DNA of 64,000 nucleotides, taken from positions 68,607,040 through 68,671,039 of the forward strand of contig OZ025242.1 in NCBI GenBank assembly GCA_964019155.1, read 5' to 3'. Source of the DNA: Osedax fenrisi (Eukaryota; Annelida; Polychaeta; Sabellida; Siboglinidae). A model generated the notes under the pieces. That model ran no database searches. It had not been told where the DNA came from and was given only the letters and a program-made list of their open reading frames with translations. A program made the position numbers and the translations under genes. Below are positions 47,976 through 60,699 of this stretch, one piece after another (position 1 is the stretch's first letter; each line of letters starts with the position of its first letter).

Positions 47976-49287
47976 AATAACATGTATTCAAGATAAACAC
48001 CCTACAAGAATACATCCAAATAAAATTTCTTCTTCACAATTGTCTTCTCCAATTCGAGTTACTACTAAAGAAGTGATATCATACTTTGATGTTAAACTAT
48101 TATTTTATATGGCATGTGGTGCAGGTTCCAGTAAACTTTCACCCGAACATATTCGTGAACTCTATGCAGTGCAACACATATGAAACAAGACAAATGTATT
48201 AAGGCGATCACTGATACAGTAAATCTATAAGCAGCTGGAAAAGTAAGATGTATTATTGCATGATATTTTTGCTAATGTAAATACATAATACAAAAATTGG
48301 AGAAATAAGGCCTATTTAGGTTAGTGAAACTGAAGACTTATGTCTAAGTGTCTAAATGCATCAATTAAAAAAGAAGCATAATCATTGTTCTCCCATACAC
48401 AACTATACGTATGTATACAGGGTGGGTGCACTCTGTATAGTGCACTCGGTAAGTTCTTGAATAGTTATATATTCAACTGATAAATGTCTGAAACTGAAAA
48501 TAAACTAAGAATGCCTTAATCTTATATTTCGCGAATCGATCATAGTTCAAGTTGCTAATTATTTCCTAGGCGTATTACATTGTATAATATTCACTCTGCT
48601 ACCAGATTATAAATTAATTGTAGTCTACAATTTGTAGGTGATGACTTTAATCTAAGCTACAGAGGCATGCTCTCGGTCCATTACTATTTTCTTTAGCTTT
48701 AAAAAGACTTACCTATATAATTATCAACAAATTTCCTAATTTGAATTTAACATTATTTTATTTAGATGATGTTATAGGAAAATTCTTGATATTAGTTACT
48801 TTAAATTATTTCATTATTATTTATGTAAAATTAATTTTATAAACAATTCTATATGTTCTCAAAATTTTGATCTTGAAATTTACATTAGAAAATGTGAAAG
48901 GTGGCCAAATTTCGATGAGTTTTCTCGGGATATTTTGCCTTGTTCGATTAATGAGAAACGTATAGAATGAATTAATGTACTCGATTCTTCAATTGGTACT
49001 CCACAATTGATCATTACTCACAGTGATATTAATGAAAGGGATTTTCTTAAAATAACAAACATAATTTTACAAATGAGTGTGAACTAGCCCTCAATTATTC
49101 ATGCGTTAGTGTTTTTAAAATTAATTATGCTCTCAGAAAGTATCCTATTGAGTTCATTTTTTGGTATCTACCTCGAAAGCATCTTGCTATTTAATGGTTC
49201 TTTTTTATTTATATAACTATATTTTATTGTATCCCTATTTAATTTGTTTTCATTATTTATGTATAGTATATTAGTAAAATAAATACT
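47976..49287 (+). pseudogene. Reverse transcriptase relic with FYLDD box
   Basis: The first block, to TGA at 48181, reads KISSSQLSSPIRVTTKEVIS and MACGAGSSKLSPEHIREL. This resembles the region upstream of the palm in an animal RT family with a pattern like GSSGGPDGLRPQHLRDL. Around 48672-48780 another frame reads LGPLLFSLALKRLTYIIINK and LNLTLFYLDDVIG, giving the motif B and catalytic motif C equivalents. CERWPNFDEFSRDILPC and INVLDSSIGTPQ follow. Frameshifts and stops make it dead. Confidence 0.6.
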
Positions 49288-49325
49288 ATTCAATCATTCA
49301 TTCATTCATTCATTCATTCATTCAT
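49288..49325. repeat. (CATT)n microsatellite at the end of the RT relic
   Basis: About eight CATT units end the element, like a simple-repeat LINE tail. Confidence 0.85.
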
Positions 49326-49329
49326 CTCT

Positions 49330-50290
49330 AACTGGACGACTACACGTGATCATTCTGTAAGATGATATATTGAGCAATTTGTCAATCTAGATTAGATGAA
49401 GTCTCGTGCTGTCAGGCTACATTTCCAATTCGTGAAGTTGCTTTAGTGAATAGTTCTGATAGCTATATAGTTCAGGCTGTATATGTATCTTCTATAAGTC
49501 AAGCATTCTTTATTTATATCTAATTTAGAAATTCCGAAATTTAGACATCACCGATATGAGGTATTTGAAATATTCGATTACTAAAATGATATATTTAGAT
49601 TGTGTACATTATTTTGAAATTCTAGATGAACGCGTATGCCATACACTGTATACAGACCATATAGGTCCTACAGAAATTAAGTACTTCTATTTATATTAAC
49701 AATACATTAAACCTACTTAATTGCTCCGCTACTCGAAATCAAGTTAAATTGCTTTATCTATCTGTAAATTTACATTGACACACACATATATTAATATATA
49801 TATATATATATATGTGTATATATTGTTGTGTGTAAATATATGTAGAATATGTTTACATTAATATTTAAAATATAATGTGTACACATTTTTATGAAAATGT
49901 ATGTTTAATGTTGAATTATAAATACACAATCTAAAATACACAACGATATGAACATTACAATCATACATTTATTTATATGTGTTACTTCGGAATCGTTAAT
50001 CGTAGCAAACCTATCTTGTAATATTACAAATTTATAAATGAAAATAATTGTTATGAAAAAATAGAATTTAGAATTTTATTAAAAATATTATTATAAATAA
50101 ATAAATAAATCACTATAAATATATAAACAAACAAACTTCGTAACTATATAATTTTAAAATATTACATATAATAAGTAATAATAATATAGCATAACATAGA
50201 AAACGTTGGTGTACAAGCGGATTAAGCCATGAAATGAAACAATAATTAATCGAGGACAAATTTCGCAAGATTTACAAGGTTAATAATATA
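49330..50290. other. AT-rich noncoding stretch
   Basis: No gene is seen; (TA)n runs lie at 49797-49813 and 50308-50356. Confidence 0.4.
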
Positions 50291-50303
50291 GATATGTATT
50301 CAT

Positions 50304-50358
<55 letters not shown>

Positions 50359-50445
50359 TATCACGCATATCTTAACATCGGTGAATGTCACGCGTTTAAC
50401 TATTCGTATTATTATACTATTATTAATTCATTGTGTATAATGTAA

Positions 50446-51013
<568 letters not shown>

Positions 51014-51405
51014 CTCCCTTTACATATTTATATATAACTATATTTATTAAAATTCCCTCGCTGATTCTCCAATATTTTATATTGTTTAAAAATCACAACA
51101 TCCTCAACTAAATAAATAAGTTTAGTCGTTTATCTAGAAGAATATTTAGACATTTATTTTTATATTTTTTAAAGTATATTTATTAACTAAAATGATTTGA
51201 TATTAGATTATTTATAATAGTGGGCGTGGCATGTGTATGATATTATTTAACGCTATATAAAGTTATAATATATTTAATTATAATGTATAATTTTATAAAC
51301 TCATAATAATATTCCTACCACATTTTCATTAGATGGTGATGTTGAAGTAGACTGAAGAATGAACAAGTGATGTGTAATACTATATGAAAGGATGTGTATG
51401 CAATA
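51014..51405. other. AT-rich noncoding stretch
   Basis: Nothing recognisable is seen. Confidence 0.4.
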
Positions 51406-51408
51406 AAG

Positions 51409-51573
51409 ATGTATGAAGATAAAAGTATAAAGATAGGAGTATACTGGGTTATAACCCTGTGCATAATTGTCCTGTTTGCATTGTTAAAGTATGTTATAGT
51501 CCATTATACGTGTGATGGTTTTCCCCATGTAATTAATGAACTTGAGGGGTTAAGCAATATTGTTATATATTAA
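51409..51573 (+). CDS. Small open frame with a membrane-spanning segment (54 aa)
   Basis: It reads MYEDKSIKIGVYWVITLCII followed by VLFALLKYVIVHYTCDGF and ends SNIVIY. One hydrophobic helix of about 22 residues is preceded by lysines. It could be a small membrane protein, an exon, or chance. A partial inverted copy of its 3' half lies at 53850-53925 with a stop in the frame, suggesting it belongs to an old mobile or duplicated segment. Confidence 0.25.
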   Translation: MYEDKSIKIGVYWVITLCIIVLFALLKYVIVHYTCDGFPHVINELEGLSNIVIY

Positions 51574-52002
51574 GAGAAAGTTTATCTAAGTATTTATATA
51601 TACCGAGTATTATCTAAAACTATCTGAAGGACATCGAACATAGAATAGCTTACGTAATGATACGAACAATGCTTAAGGTGAATCAATATGTACAGCTCCG
51701 TGCTGGTAGCTTTCCTCACATATCACTGTGATCGTTGACAAGTACCTCATACCTTTATTATACTTCAGATATTTACACTAATTCTCCCTCTATTGTATGT
51801 CCAATATACATTGATTTAGTAGGTATTAAAACCTCTGGAATTGGGTTATATTGTTATATAGTCGCATGAACGATGCATCCGTAGATTTGTCTGATACTCG
51901 CTAGTGAACAATATATTTACACTTCTAATTTATACATATAACTATAATATATCTATATGTATAGATGTATATTATAATATGAATATAATTCGTATTATAA
52001 TT

Positions 52003-52041
<39 letters not shown>

Positions 52042-52045
<4 letters not shown>

Positions 52046-52264
52046 ATGCATGCGGGTGTATACTCCTTATTGATGTCGTAGTAGGAAATACCCTCGTCCT
52101 TCATTTTGATTTCGTCCTTGAGGTTCTTAGTGTATGACATGTATGCTATCCTGTGTTCTGTGGATATCTTGTCACGTGTTGTGGGAGGTAGACGTCATGT
52201 GATACACGTGTTATACATGTATATCTAATGTAAGATGAGTTAGAAATCAGTACTTCAACTTTAA

Positions 52265-52275
<11 letters not shown>
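52042..52275 (-). other. Duplicated segment, copy 1, with an intact exon-like frame
   Basis: The minus strand reads RLPPTTRDKISTEHRIAYMS YTKNLKDEIKMKDEGISYYD and INKEYTPAC without a stop. A possible exon, 52157-52064 (94 nt), lies between acceptor ATATCCACAG and donor GGA/GTATAC. It is bounded by (TA)n arrays. The product is not recognised. Confidence 0.4.
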
Positions 52276-52315
<40 letters not shown>

Positions 52316-52843
52316 TGATCAGATATCTAGATATTTATATTAATAATTTATCGTACTAATATATTATTATACCAATCTAAAGATAACATGGTATATGTTT
52401 ATGATATCATTAACAACATTAAATGATAACATTATTCATATTTGTTTATTAATTAATTTGTACAGTCCTTAGATAAGGTATACATATAAATAACGATGGT
52501 AAGATAAAGAGGTAAATCTCTTTATCATATCATCGTTATTTATATTTATTATTTTTTTAGATCATTTTCTTTATTTGTTCTTTGTATTTTATGTCCTGTA
52601 ATATTAATTATAATTGTTAAGATAGATTATTAAGAAAATTAGTTTAATATCTATAGAATTATTTTATAAATAAAAATTTTTGTTTATTCAATACATTTAA
52701 TATAAATATATATATATATATATAACTCTATAATAAATTAAATACTATTTTATACATTAGATTTATATTAATAATCTTAGATATTTATATGTTAGTTTTT
52801 ATAAATCAATGTTGAGTGTAAATGCAATATAAAACAATATTGT

Positions 52844-52892
<49 letters not shown>

Positions 52893-52895
<3 letters not shown>

Positions 52896-53487
52896 GAGGG
52901 AAGGGGGTAGTGGCCGAGGAGGGAGTAGTGGCCGTTTTAATTAACGCTTAAATGGTGCTTGATAGGATAAAACGTTCTATATACAATATTTAGATAATCC
53001 AAATATCTATAATATATAGTAAATTTTTTTTTAAATAATTTATTAATTACTCTAATTTATTATATAATCATTTTTTGTCAACTTTTGACAAAAAACATGA
53101 TTATATATATTTATGCTTATTACATGTAAGAGTATGTGTATATATATAATTAAATCATTGAATCAAATAAGGTGCGTATGCATCATAAATATAATTATTT
53201 AATATTACATAATTAAAAAAATATATATCGAATACATTACAAGACACCTATCTCATTTTCTGGTACTAGCGGTCACTACTAGAGCCTTGCCTTATTTTAG
53301 TGCTTTTTTTAATGCATAATATATATTAGGATAAACACTTTATATATAAAAGTGAAATCACAGTATTCTAGAACTATATGATTTCTAGTTAATTCAAAAA
53401 AATAAGAGCCTAAAATTCAGTATTTATCGATATATTATAAATCTTCGGAGGAATATTAAGTATCGGCCACTACCCCCTTCCCTCCCC
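52893..53487. mobile_element. TA-flanked DNA element, family C (GTAGTGGCCG core)
   Basis: Ends GGGGAGGGAAGGGGGTAGTG and CACTACCCCCTTCCCTCCCC are perfect inverted repeats flanked by TA. The core GTAGTGGCCG occurs twice at the left end and once inverted at the right. A related GCGGTCACTACTAG lies inside near 53269. No coding capacity. Confidence 0.82.
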
Positions 53488-53512
53488 TATATATATATAT
53501 ATGTATATATAT

Positions 53513-53737
53513 ATAAAGATGCATGCGGGTGTATACCCTTTGTTGATGTCATAGTAGGAGATACCCTAGTCCTTCATTTTGATTTCGTCCTTGAGGTTCT
53601 TACTGAATGACATGTATGCTATTCTGTGTTCTGTGGATATCATGTCACGTGTTGTGGTAGGCAGACGTCACGTGATACACGTATATCTAATGTAAGATGC
53701 GTTAGAAATAAGGGCTTCAACTTTAATATTTATATAT
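53513..53737 (-). pseudogene. Duplicated segment, copy 2, with a nonsense codon
   Basis: It is similar to 52042-52275 at roughly nine bases in ten and has the same exon-like frame at 53630-53537. The GAG codon of copy 1 is TAG here (KMKD-stop-GISYYD). The donor-like GG/GTATAC is better than in copy 1. Family C sits directly beside it. Confidence 0.45.
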
Positions 53738-54169
53738 ATATAAGTATATATATATACTTATCAGATATCTAGATATTTGTATGGGTAATTTTTATACTTT
53801 TTCATTATTAATAACGTAAGCTATTTTATGTTCGATCTATATAAATGGATTAATACTTAGATTGACTTTCTCTTATATAACAATATTGCTTACCCCTAAA
53901 GTTCATTAGTTACATAGGGCAACTCCATAACATTGAAGTATATTTACTTGTCTTTATACAATAAAGAACCATGCCTAGCTCCTCTTCATAGCATATATCT
54001 TCACTGTTGAAGAATGTATCTTTGTCCGTTGCTATGGAAGTAACCCGAATATGATGTATATATCAATATTAAAGATTATATGAACGAATCTCAATATTGG
54101 AGAATGCAATTATCAGAAATAAATGTATAAATATGAAATTCTACTTTTAATTATTTACACATATATATA

Positions 54170-54171
<2 letters not shown>

Positions 54172-54204
<33 letters not shown>
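54172..54204. repeat. (AC)n microsatellite
   Basis: About 16 AC units. Confidence 0.95.
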
Positions 54205-54206
<2 letters not shown>

Positions 54207-54355
54207 TATAAACATACACATATACACACATATTTTCATAAGTGTACGTCTAAGATAACTACGATTTAAAATCGATTAGATGTATCTCATGATAACACTG
54301 TAATATAACTATGTTCATGCCAGCACTACACAGCTATGTTATCGTAACATTCGAC

Positions 54356-54562
54356 CACGTGATGTGTTTTGCTAATTCTCCCACGTGATCTCCGTGTACT
54401 GTAGGCTGATCACGTGACATATAGGTCATGTGACCTACGTTAACTTTGAGTGTGTATCGTTGCGATCAAACTACTAATTAAGTATGACCTCTGACCTCTG
54501 ACCTCTTATCTCTTAACTCCTCGTCAGCGTATGCGACAATATCAAATGTTTAAAGTCACGTG
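54356..54562. promoter_or_regulatory. Candidate enhancer: four CACGTG sites plus nuclear-receptor-like half-sites
   Basis: CACGTG occurs at 54356, 54382, 54411 and 54557. AGGTCATGTGACCT at 54423-54436 is an inverted pair of AGGTCA half-sites. TGACCTCTGACCTCTGACCT at 54485-54504 is three half-sites spaced by one base (DR1 type). These match known bHLH-ZIP and nuclear-receptor site forms; function is inference. Confidence 0.5.
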
Positions 54563-54569
54563 TTCACTA

Positions 54570-54805
54570 CACTGATGACGTCAGACACCTGTAGGTAGTG
54601 GTATGCAGCGGGCTCAATCCCCGTCCGCACCATTACAATAGGTATTACCATAATATGTAGAAGTGATCGTGTATAAGTGTGAATACTAAATGATTTGATC
54701 TTGTTAGAACCACGGATTCATCATTATGAGAGCGATTTCGAAAGGACATTAGAGCCATTTTATTAAAAGTAAAAACGTCATGTTAGTACCTGCAAGTTAT
54801 GAAAG
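54570..54805 (+). mobile_element. tRNA-derived SINE, copy 6, diverged
   Basis: GACGTCAGACAC, CGGGCTCAATCCCCGTCCG (degraded B box), AGAAGTGATCGTGTATAAG, GGACATTAGAGCCAT and ATGAAAGGAC follow the family order. The far 5' end and tail are missing. Confidence 0.7.
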
Positions 54806-55370
54806 GACACAACCTATACTTAAACTGTCCTGACGAGGCGCGATAACCATTAATATAACATATAGTTTATTATATTGAATAATGTCGATGTATGTGTATT
54901 TAAGAATAAATAACTTGTCCTCTTCCAATTATGTACGCATGTTTAATATATAGTAATTTATAAGCGACATGATTAATTGGATTTAAATATATCTCATAAA
55001 CTTCTACAATATCCACATAATTAATGTAAGTACTAAAACCAACTTCTCTCATTCGTAGCGTATAAAATATGTCTTAGTTTGCCAGTAAATAAAGTATGTT
55101 AATTTTTCATTTCCATTGTTTTTCGTACGAATAGGATACTAACTTTTAGTTTAATTTCAATGGCACGACTGTTTACTCGTTTAGGTGTTATGTCATCAAA
55201 CAAAAAACCTCACCATTTATTTATATCCGTAACCGTATGACATATATCCAGAAATGTATAAGTTATTGTTTAAGTGCGTTGCTTAATATCAATCATGCTA
55301 TTTGTCCTTATCCTACAATTATGTTCGCTCGCCCTACTTTAAAAAACCTATTATGACGAGTATACTCTAC
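54806..55370. other. Noncoding stretch
   Basis: No gene or element is recognised. Confidence 0.35.
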
Positions 55371-55376
55371 CCTATA

Positions 55377-55685
55377 GGGGCGTCACAGGGTGATTAAAAT
55401 GGGGGGGGGGGTATATATATCAGACTCATAAATTATTACCATATACTTTTCTAAGAAGATAAATCTATAATATCACTTGTAGAGGGTTTAATATAATTGA
55501 CTTGTATTGGGTTGCACACTACAAATCAATGTTGGATATAATGCTACTACAAAAACTATAAATAGCAGAAATATAATATTTATAAAGAATAAAATAATGT
55601 GTATACCTTAAAAGGGGGGATATTAGATATTATATCCCCCCACTTTTAAAAGTGGGGGTACACCCCCCCCCCCTTATGACGCCCC
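55377..55685. mobile_element. G-run MITE, longer variant
   Basis: Ends GGGGCGTCACAGGG and TTATGACGCCCC are inverted and TA-flanked. Internal G and C runs (GGGGGGGGGG at about 55401, ACACCCCCCCCCCCTTATGA near the right end) resemble the 150-bp G-run family, but the middle differs. Confidence 0.65.
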
Positions 55686-55689
55686 TAAT

Positions 55690-56329
55690 GACGAGTAATA
55701 TATGACGACAAACCAGAACACACATGTATATCAATAGTAGTTTCCTTGTTGTTATCATTCATATAAGAGGTTCGTAATGACACGATAAGTTGAGAGGAGA
55801 AGTCGTTAGCCGAAGTCGTGAATATTATGTTCTATAGTTTCTATCTGTATCATTGGAGTACATTTAAGAGAACTAGATATCTGTATAAGTTAAATATTAT
55901 TTTAAATGTAATACTATTAATAGTCCTTATTTATCTTTATAATTATAAATGTTTCTGTGCACAGGTGAATTCTTAGTTCATTATCAAATGTAGCATTATT
56001 TTCTAGTGTAGTTCCTAGATATTTTAACTATAGTTAGAAATCGTTTGATATCGTAACTTCTGAATGTAAATAAATAATAAAAAGTAAAACAATTCTTAAT
56101 ATAAAGGATACAGTATACTTCACGATTTAAAGTTGTTCTCCGTTTATATTGATCTAGAAATGGATATTTGCAAATACATGTATTCTTTATATTAAGCGTT
56201 GTATTACTTGTAATCGTTGATTTACATTCAGAAGTCGCGGTATCAAACTATTCAAATATCGTAGCGCTACGTGTCTTCCTCGCATCAGATCTTAGTCATC
56301 AGTGATGATTCATCAAGTGTGAGTCATCA
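55690..56329. other. Noncoding stretch
   Basis: No gene is seen. At the right end CATCAGTGATGA-type sequence is repeated (56296-56337), forming the hAT target site. Confidence 0.4.
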
Positions 56330-56337
56330 GTGATGAG

Positions 56338-58325
56338 CAGGGTGAGTTAACTTCGGCATTTACCTAATTTAAGGAAAAGGCCGAATTTAGCTTATTTTCT
56401 GCCTTATAAAATCCTTATATTCGGCTTAAATTCGGCCTTTCTATATTTGATTAATATAGTTCTCTCTATATATTATATAGCATGGCATTTCAATAATTTT
56501 AGTATCAACAAATATATTGGTAGGTATCAATATAGTATTTAAATCAATAATGAAGTACAATTAATAAGAGATGTATCATATTTGTATTAAATAATTAAAT
56601 TGTTTTGAGTGTATACATCCTTCAAGTAAAATGTTTGAAAGATGGGTCTTTCCTTCAATAATGAAAAATCTGATTCAACGGATGAAGTTCCTGGATATAT
56701 ACATAGCAGTCCGGTAATGAAATTTAATAAATTCTTATAATCATCTTTAATACGAAGGAAATCTAATATTAATATATTATATTATAAATAAATAGTTAGA
56801 AATGCATTTACATTCCAAAGTATATTTTCAATAATTGTTTCACGAAAACTTAAATATATATATAAATCTTAATTCTATCCTTTATCTCATCAAATTCTAC
56901 CTCAATTAGATTTACTTTTATTTAACTCATTATATGATTTAGTCTTAACTTGTGCTTACTAATTATATTTCCAAATTATTTTCCTGATAAGTTGAATAAT
57001 TCATTGGGACTAATATTAACTTCTCCGGTCACTGTACTTTCATTATTAACATCTCTTTCTGGAATTATTATTAATTTTCATTATCAAATTAAATATATCT
57101 TTTCTAGTGTTCCTTATAAACAAACTGTGTTCTATATTGGTTTCACTATCTAAGTATTCTCGTACTAAATTTCCTCGATCCCATAATATTTGTATTCTAT
57201 TAGTTGAATATTTTTAATTTTTATTTATTGTAGATATACTTACATAACAATATCATTAAAATTGCATCTAATTGAATTTTAATTATTTAGAGTCCATATA
57301 ATCATCATCAATATTCCTATGTTCAGTAGATCTAGTCTAAAAATATTGAGATTAAATTATTTATTACATTTATTAAATTACTATTTACAACCCATCAAAT
57401 TAAACTTTCCTTGATATTTTTTAAATGTGATAATTTTTCTCATAGTAGTAAGGATTTCTTTTGTAATTCGTTGAATGATATTTTTTCTCTTGTAGATATT
57501 TTATGTACAAATACAAATAAACCTACCATCGAATATCAGCTATGTATATAATAAATTCTATAACGTACATATTCAATAATTATAATTGTATTACCTTGGG
57601 ACATTTATATCTCATTATAGTTATTAAATTGAATTGCCTCTTTACAAATCCATTAATTTTATTAAAGTAGGCAAACATTTCATTTACATCTATTTTTTAT
57701 AAAACTTCTGTAACGCCAAGTCCAGTTGATGAGCTCTAGACCAGACCCTTACTAATCATGGTAAAGAAGCAATTTGTATGCTACTTAATACACATTGAAT
57801 AGTAATAATATATAAACAATTTAATAATAAATATTATTTATAAAACCATTAATATGTCCTGTTAACGCGTTGTTATTCCAATAATTTTATATTTCATATT
57901 CACATACCCTAACCTCTAACACTTGTGATATTTACGTAAATAAAAATGTGTTTTTATGCTTATCACAGATAGGAAAGTTTAATAGGGTACATCATGCATT
58001 TTGTCATTAGTATAAAATCGTATTATAAAATCTTATTATAATTCCATTAATCTTCAATAATTACGAATTTACTTACCTACATTGCTAATATTGTATCAAA
58101 ATTTGCTTTTACTTGTAGTATTATTTATATATAATATACATATTACAATTAATTATTTTATTTTATTAATTTTAATGATTTAATAAATATTGTATTTAAA
58201 AAAAGGCTGAATTTAATTAAAAAGGCCGAATTTAGCTTATTTTCGGCCTTTGTAATTCTTATATTAAACCTTATATTCGGCAAAATTAGGCCTTTTAACG
58301 AAAATGTCGAATTTAACTTACACTG
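56338..58325 (-). mobile_element. hAT element with perfect 8-bp target duplication
   Basis: Termini CAGGGTGAGTTAACTTCGGC and, inverted, CAGTGTAAGTTAAATTCGAC are flanked on both sides by GTGATGAG (56330-56337, 58326-58333). Subterminal AAGGCCGAATTTAGCTTATT occurs at both ends. The 1988-bp body has minus-strand transposase remnants with stops and shifts. Confidence 0.88.
57705..57752 (-). pseudogene. hAT transposase fragment
   Basis: The minus strand reads VRVWSRAHQLDLALQK, the hAT pattern C-AH-LDL-LQ with the usual Cys replaced by Ser. Degraded sequence follows in broken frames (towards 57590). Another block on the same strand near 57000-57090 reads PERDVNNESTVTGEVNISPN. It supports a minus-strand transposase in the 56338-58325 element. 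Confidence 0.65.
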
Positions 58326-58333
58326 GTGATGAG

Positions 58334-59708
58334 TCACAAGTGAATCTCGAGATGATTAACGTTAAAGGTACCTTATACTACTACTTTATATCTACATATC
58401 GCGATCGTATAACGTGCAGTGTGTTCTGATGCACTCCTGTTGTATCTCGAGAATACATTATAAATACGTCGCTTCTAATTAACTTTCCAGGTTACAAGGT
58501 AAAGAGAACATTCATCGTGAATGTGTTCAATGTATCCTAAGTATATCTTCATATTTATTTTCTACTATTGGTATTACCTTTATAGTGACAAATACCTTCA
58601 TTATCTTCTAAATAAACTAAGAATACGTTACTTAAATCGAAGCGACTAATCTATATTATTAAGAACTGAAGCGCCCGAGGTCGAAACAAATAATGATTAA
58701 GAAACGATGCTTCCGAAAGTTCCAAAAATGGACCGAAATTGACTAATTCTCAAAAATTCCCGAAAGCGACTCTATATTATTTTCTGGGTTCTTCCAATAT
58801 TTAAAGAATCTATAGTAGCTGGTATTACTCATAATTATAATAATTCATTGTAACTCACATCCTAAACAAATTAAATAGTTATGTCACTAACTTCTAGAAT
58901 TATCGCCTTATATATATAATATGTATGTGACATAATATATATCCGAGACATTGGAACTCGTAGTTTCAAAATATATCTTACTATACCAATGCTACACAAA
59001 AAAAACAAATATATTCCATATCTATTCAATTCATATCTATAAACAAAGTCCAATGATACTACATTGACGAGAATGCAATCTGACCCACTTTATTAACTAC
59101 AAATCTGTCATAATTAGCACTTAACTTGACCTTTGCTCGATATTTCACACCATTGAGCATACGACGTATGCCATACGTCTAAAAAGAGTTAATCGACTAT
59201 TTGTTAACTATAGTTAAAACATATATAAATATTATAAATAAAATATATTTGATTAAATCTTATATATATTGATATTCGGGCACACTCTTGATCGAATCGT
59301 AATAGACTAACTGACCTGCATATGTTCTCATTAACGGTCACGTATCACCCTATAAATTCATCAACGGTTTCATCAAATTTAGCAATAGGTCCCTCATAGT
59401 CTACGTTATTATAATCCCGCTACTTGACATCATCTCTGATCATCACCTATATATTTGCAAACAAACGCAAATGGCATAACAATATAGGACTGACAACCAT
59501 TATTTCACTCTTCCGATACGACCTATCTCTCTATCCTTCAACACTTCTACGAGTGAAGCCATACATCTTCGTCTACCACTACGAAATCTATCTGCATATT
59601 CTTATGTCCGTTATCTTATATATTGTTAAATAATCTATGACTATGTGCTAGAAAAGTACTGGACACTAATTACAGCCTCGGATATACACTAAACGAGGTA
59701 TCTCACTA
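58334..59708. other. Noncoding stretch
   Basis: No convincing gene. Open frames at 58871-59053 (minus) and 59424-59633 (plus) show no domain and AT-driven composition. Confidence 0.35.
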
Positions 59709-59896
59709 CCTGTATTTCCAAAAATAATGTCCGGAAATTGTTGCTAGAAAGCGATTTTATAGCAAGTTGAAGTTGGATACACCCTTACTTTTCGGTAACT
59801 TGCCGGAAATATTGTAATTTAAAAGTATCCCATTTCCATTTGATAGAAAATCGCTTTCTAGCAAAAATCTCCTGACATTATTTCCGGAAATACTGG
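59709..59896. mobile_element. 188-bp MITE with inverted ends of about 50 bp
   Basis: Left CCTGTATTTCCAAAAATAAT...TTGCTAGAAAGCGATTTT pairs with right AAAATCGCTTTCTAGCAA...ATTATTTCCGGAAATACTGG. Superfamily unclear. Confidence 0.75.
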
Positions 59897-59899
59897 CAA

Positions 59900-60690
59900 T
59901 GGGATATGAGATATGAGATATGCTGACGACACAACACTGATCGCTGAAACTAAAAACGATATCATAGAAATTATGGAAAGAGTAAAGTTGGCTAGTAAAA
60001 AGGCAGGTATTTATTTAAATGTAGATAAAACTAAAGTAATGATGACTGAAGATCAAGGAGAAATGGTAGTAGATGGCAAACATATTGAAGTAGTATCTCA
60101 CTTTATTTTCCTTGGATATCTAATAACCAAGGATGGATTCTGTGTGAGGAAAATACGCAGAAGGATAGCCATGGGTAGATATGCAATGGGGGTCTAACGA
60201 CAACCTGGAAAGATATAGAAATTACCCCCAAAACAAAGATTAGACTTGTAAAAGCTTTAGTTTTCCCTATAGTCTTATACGGAGTAGAATCTTGGACAAT
60301 GAGAAAGCTTGAGAGAAATAAGATCGATGATTTTGAGTTTTAGTGCTGGAGACGTCTGCTAAGAGTAACATGGACCGACAGAAAGACAAATGCATGGGTT
60401 ATTGACAATAAAAAAACCATAATGGACGCTTGAATGATAGTCAAGGGATCATTATGCTACTTTTGCAATATCATAGGAACAGGCGGAATGGAATATGAAG
60501 TGATGGTAGGAAGAATGGAGGTTATAGAAGCAGAGGTAAATCACAGCGAAGATGGCTGGATAGCATAAAGAAAAACTTCTCTGGAACTATATTCAGCATG
60601 ATGCGAGCCTCATGATGTAGGATGAGTTGGAGAACTGCTATCATCGATGTCGCCAGGGGTCGGATACGATTCGACAGCACATGTTAACAG
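59900..60690 (+). pseudogene. LINE reverse transcriptase, C-terminal relic
   Basis: 59913-60197 is open and reads MRYADDTTLIAETKNDIIEI (YADD catalytic box), KAGIYLNVDKTKVMMTEDQG and SHFIFLGYLITKDGFC. After a frameshift the similarity continues as KTKIRLVKALVFPIVLYGVE and SWTMRKLERNKIDDFE, then CWRRLLRVTWTDRKTNAW and, near 60484-60600, GGMEYEVMVGRMEV and a basic RSRGK-like segment. The pattern is that of animal non-LTR elements with this C-terminus (YG-ESWT..., CWRRLLR). The 5' part is missing. Confidence 0.75.
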
Positions 60691-60699
60691 ATTAATAAC

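Noticed and set aside
56950..57153. 67-codon plus-strand frame
   Set aside because: It lies inside the hAT element, antisense to the remnant transposase.
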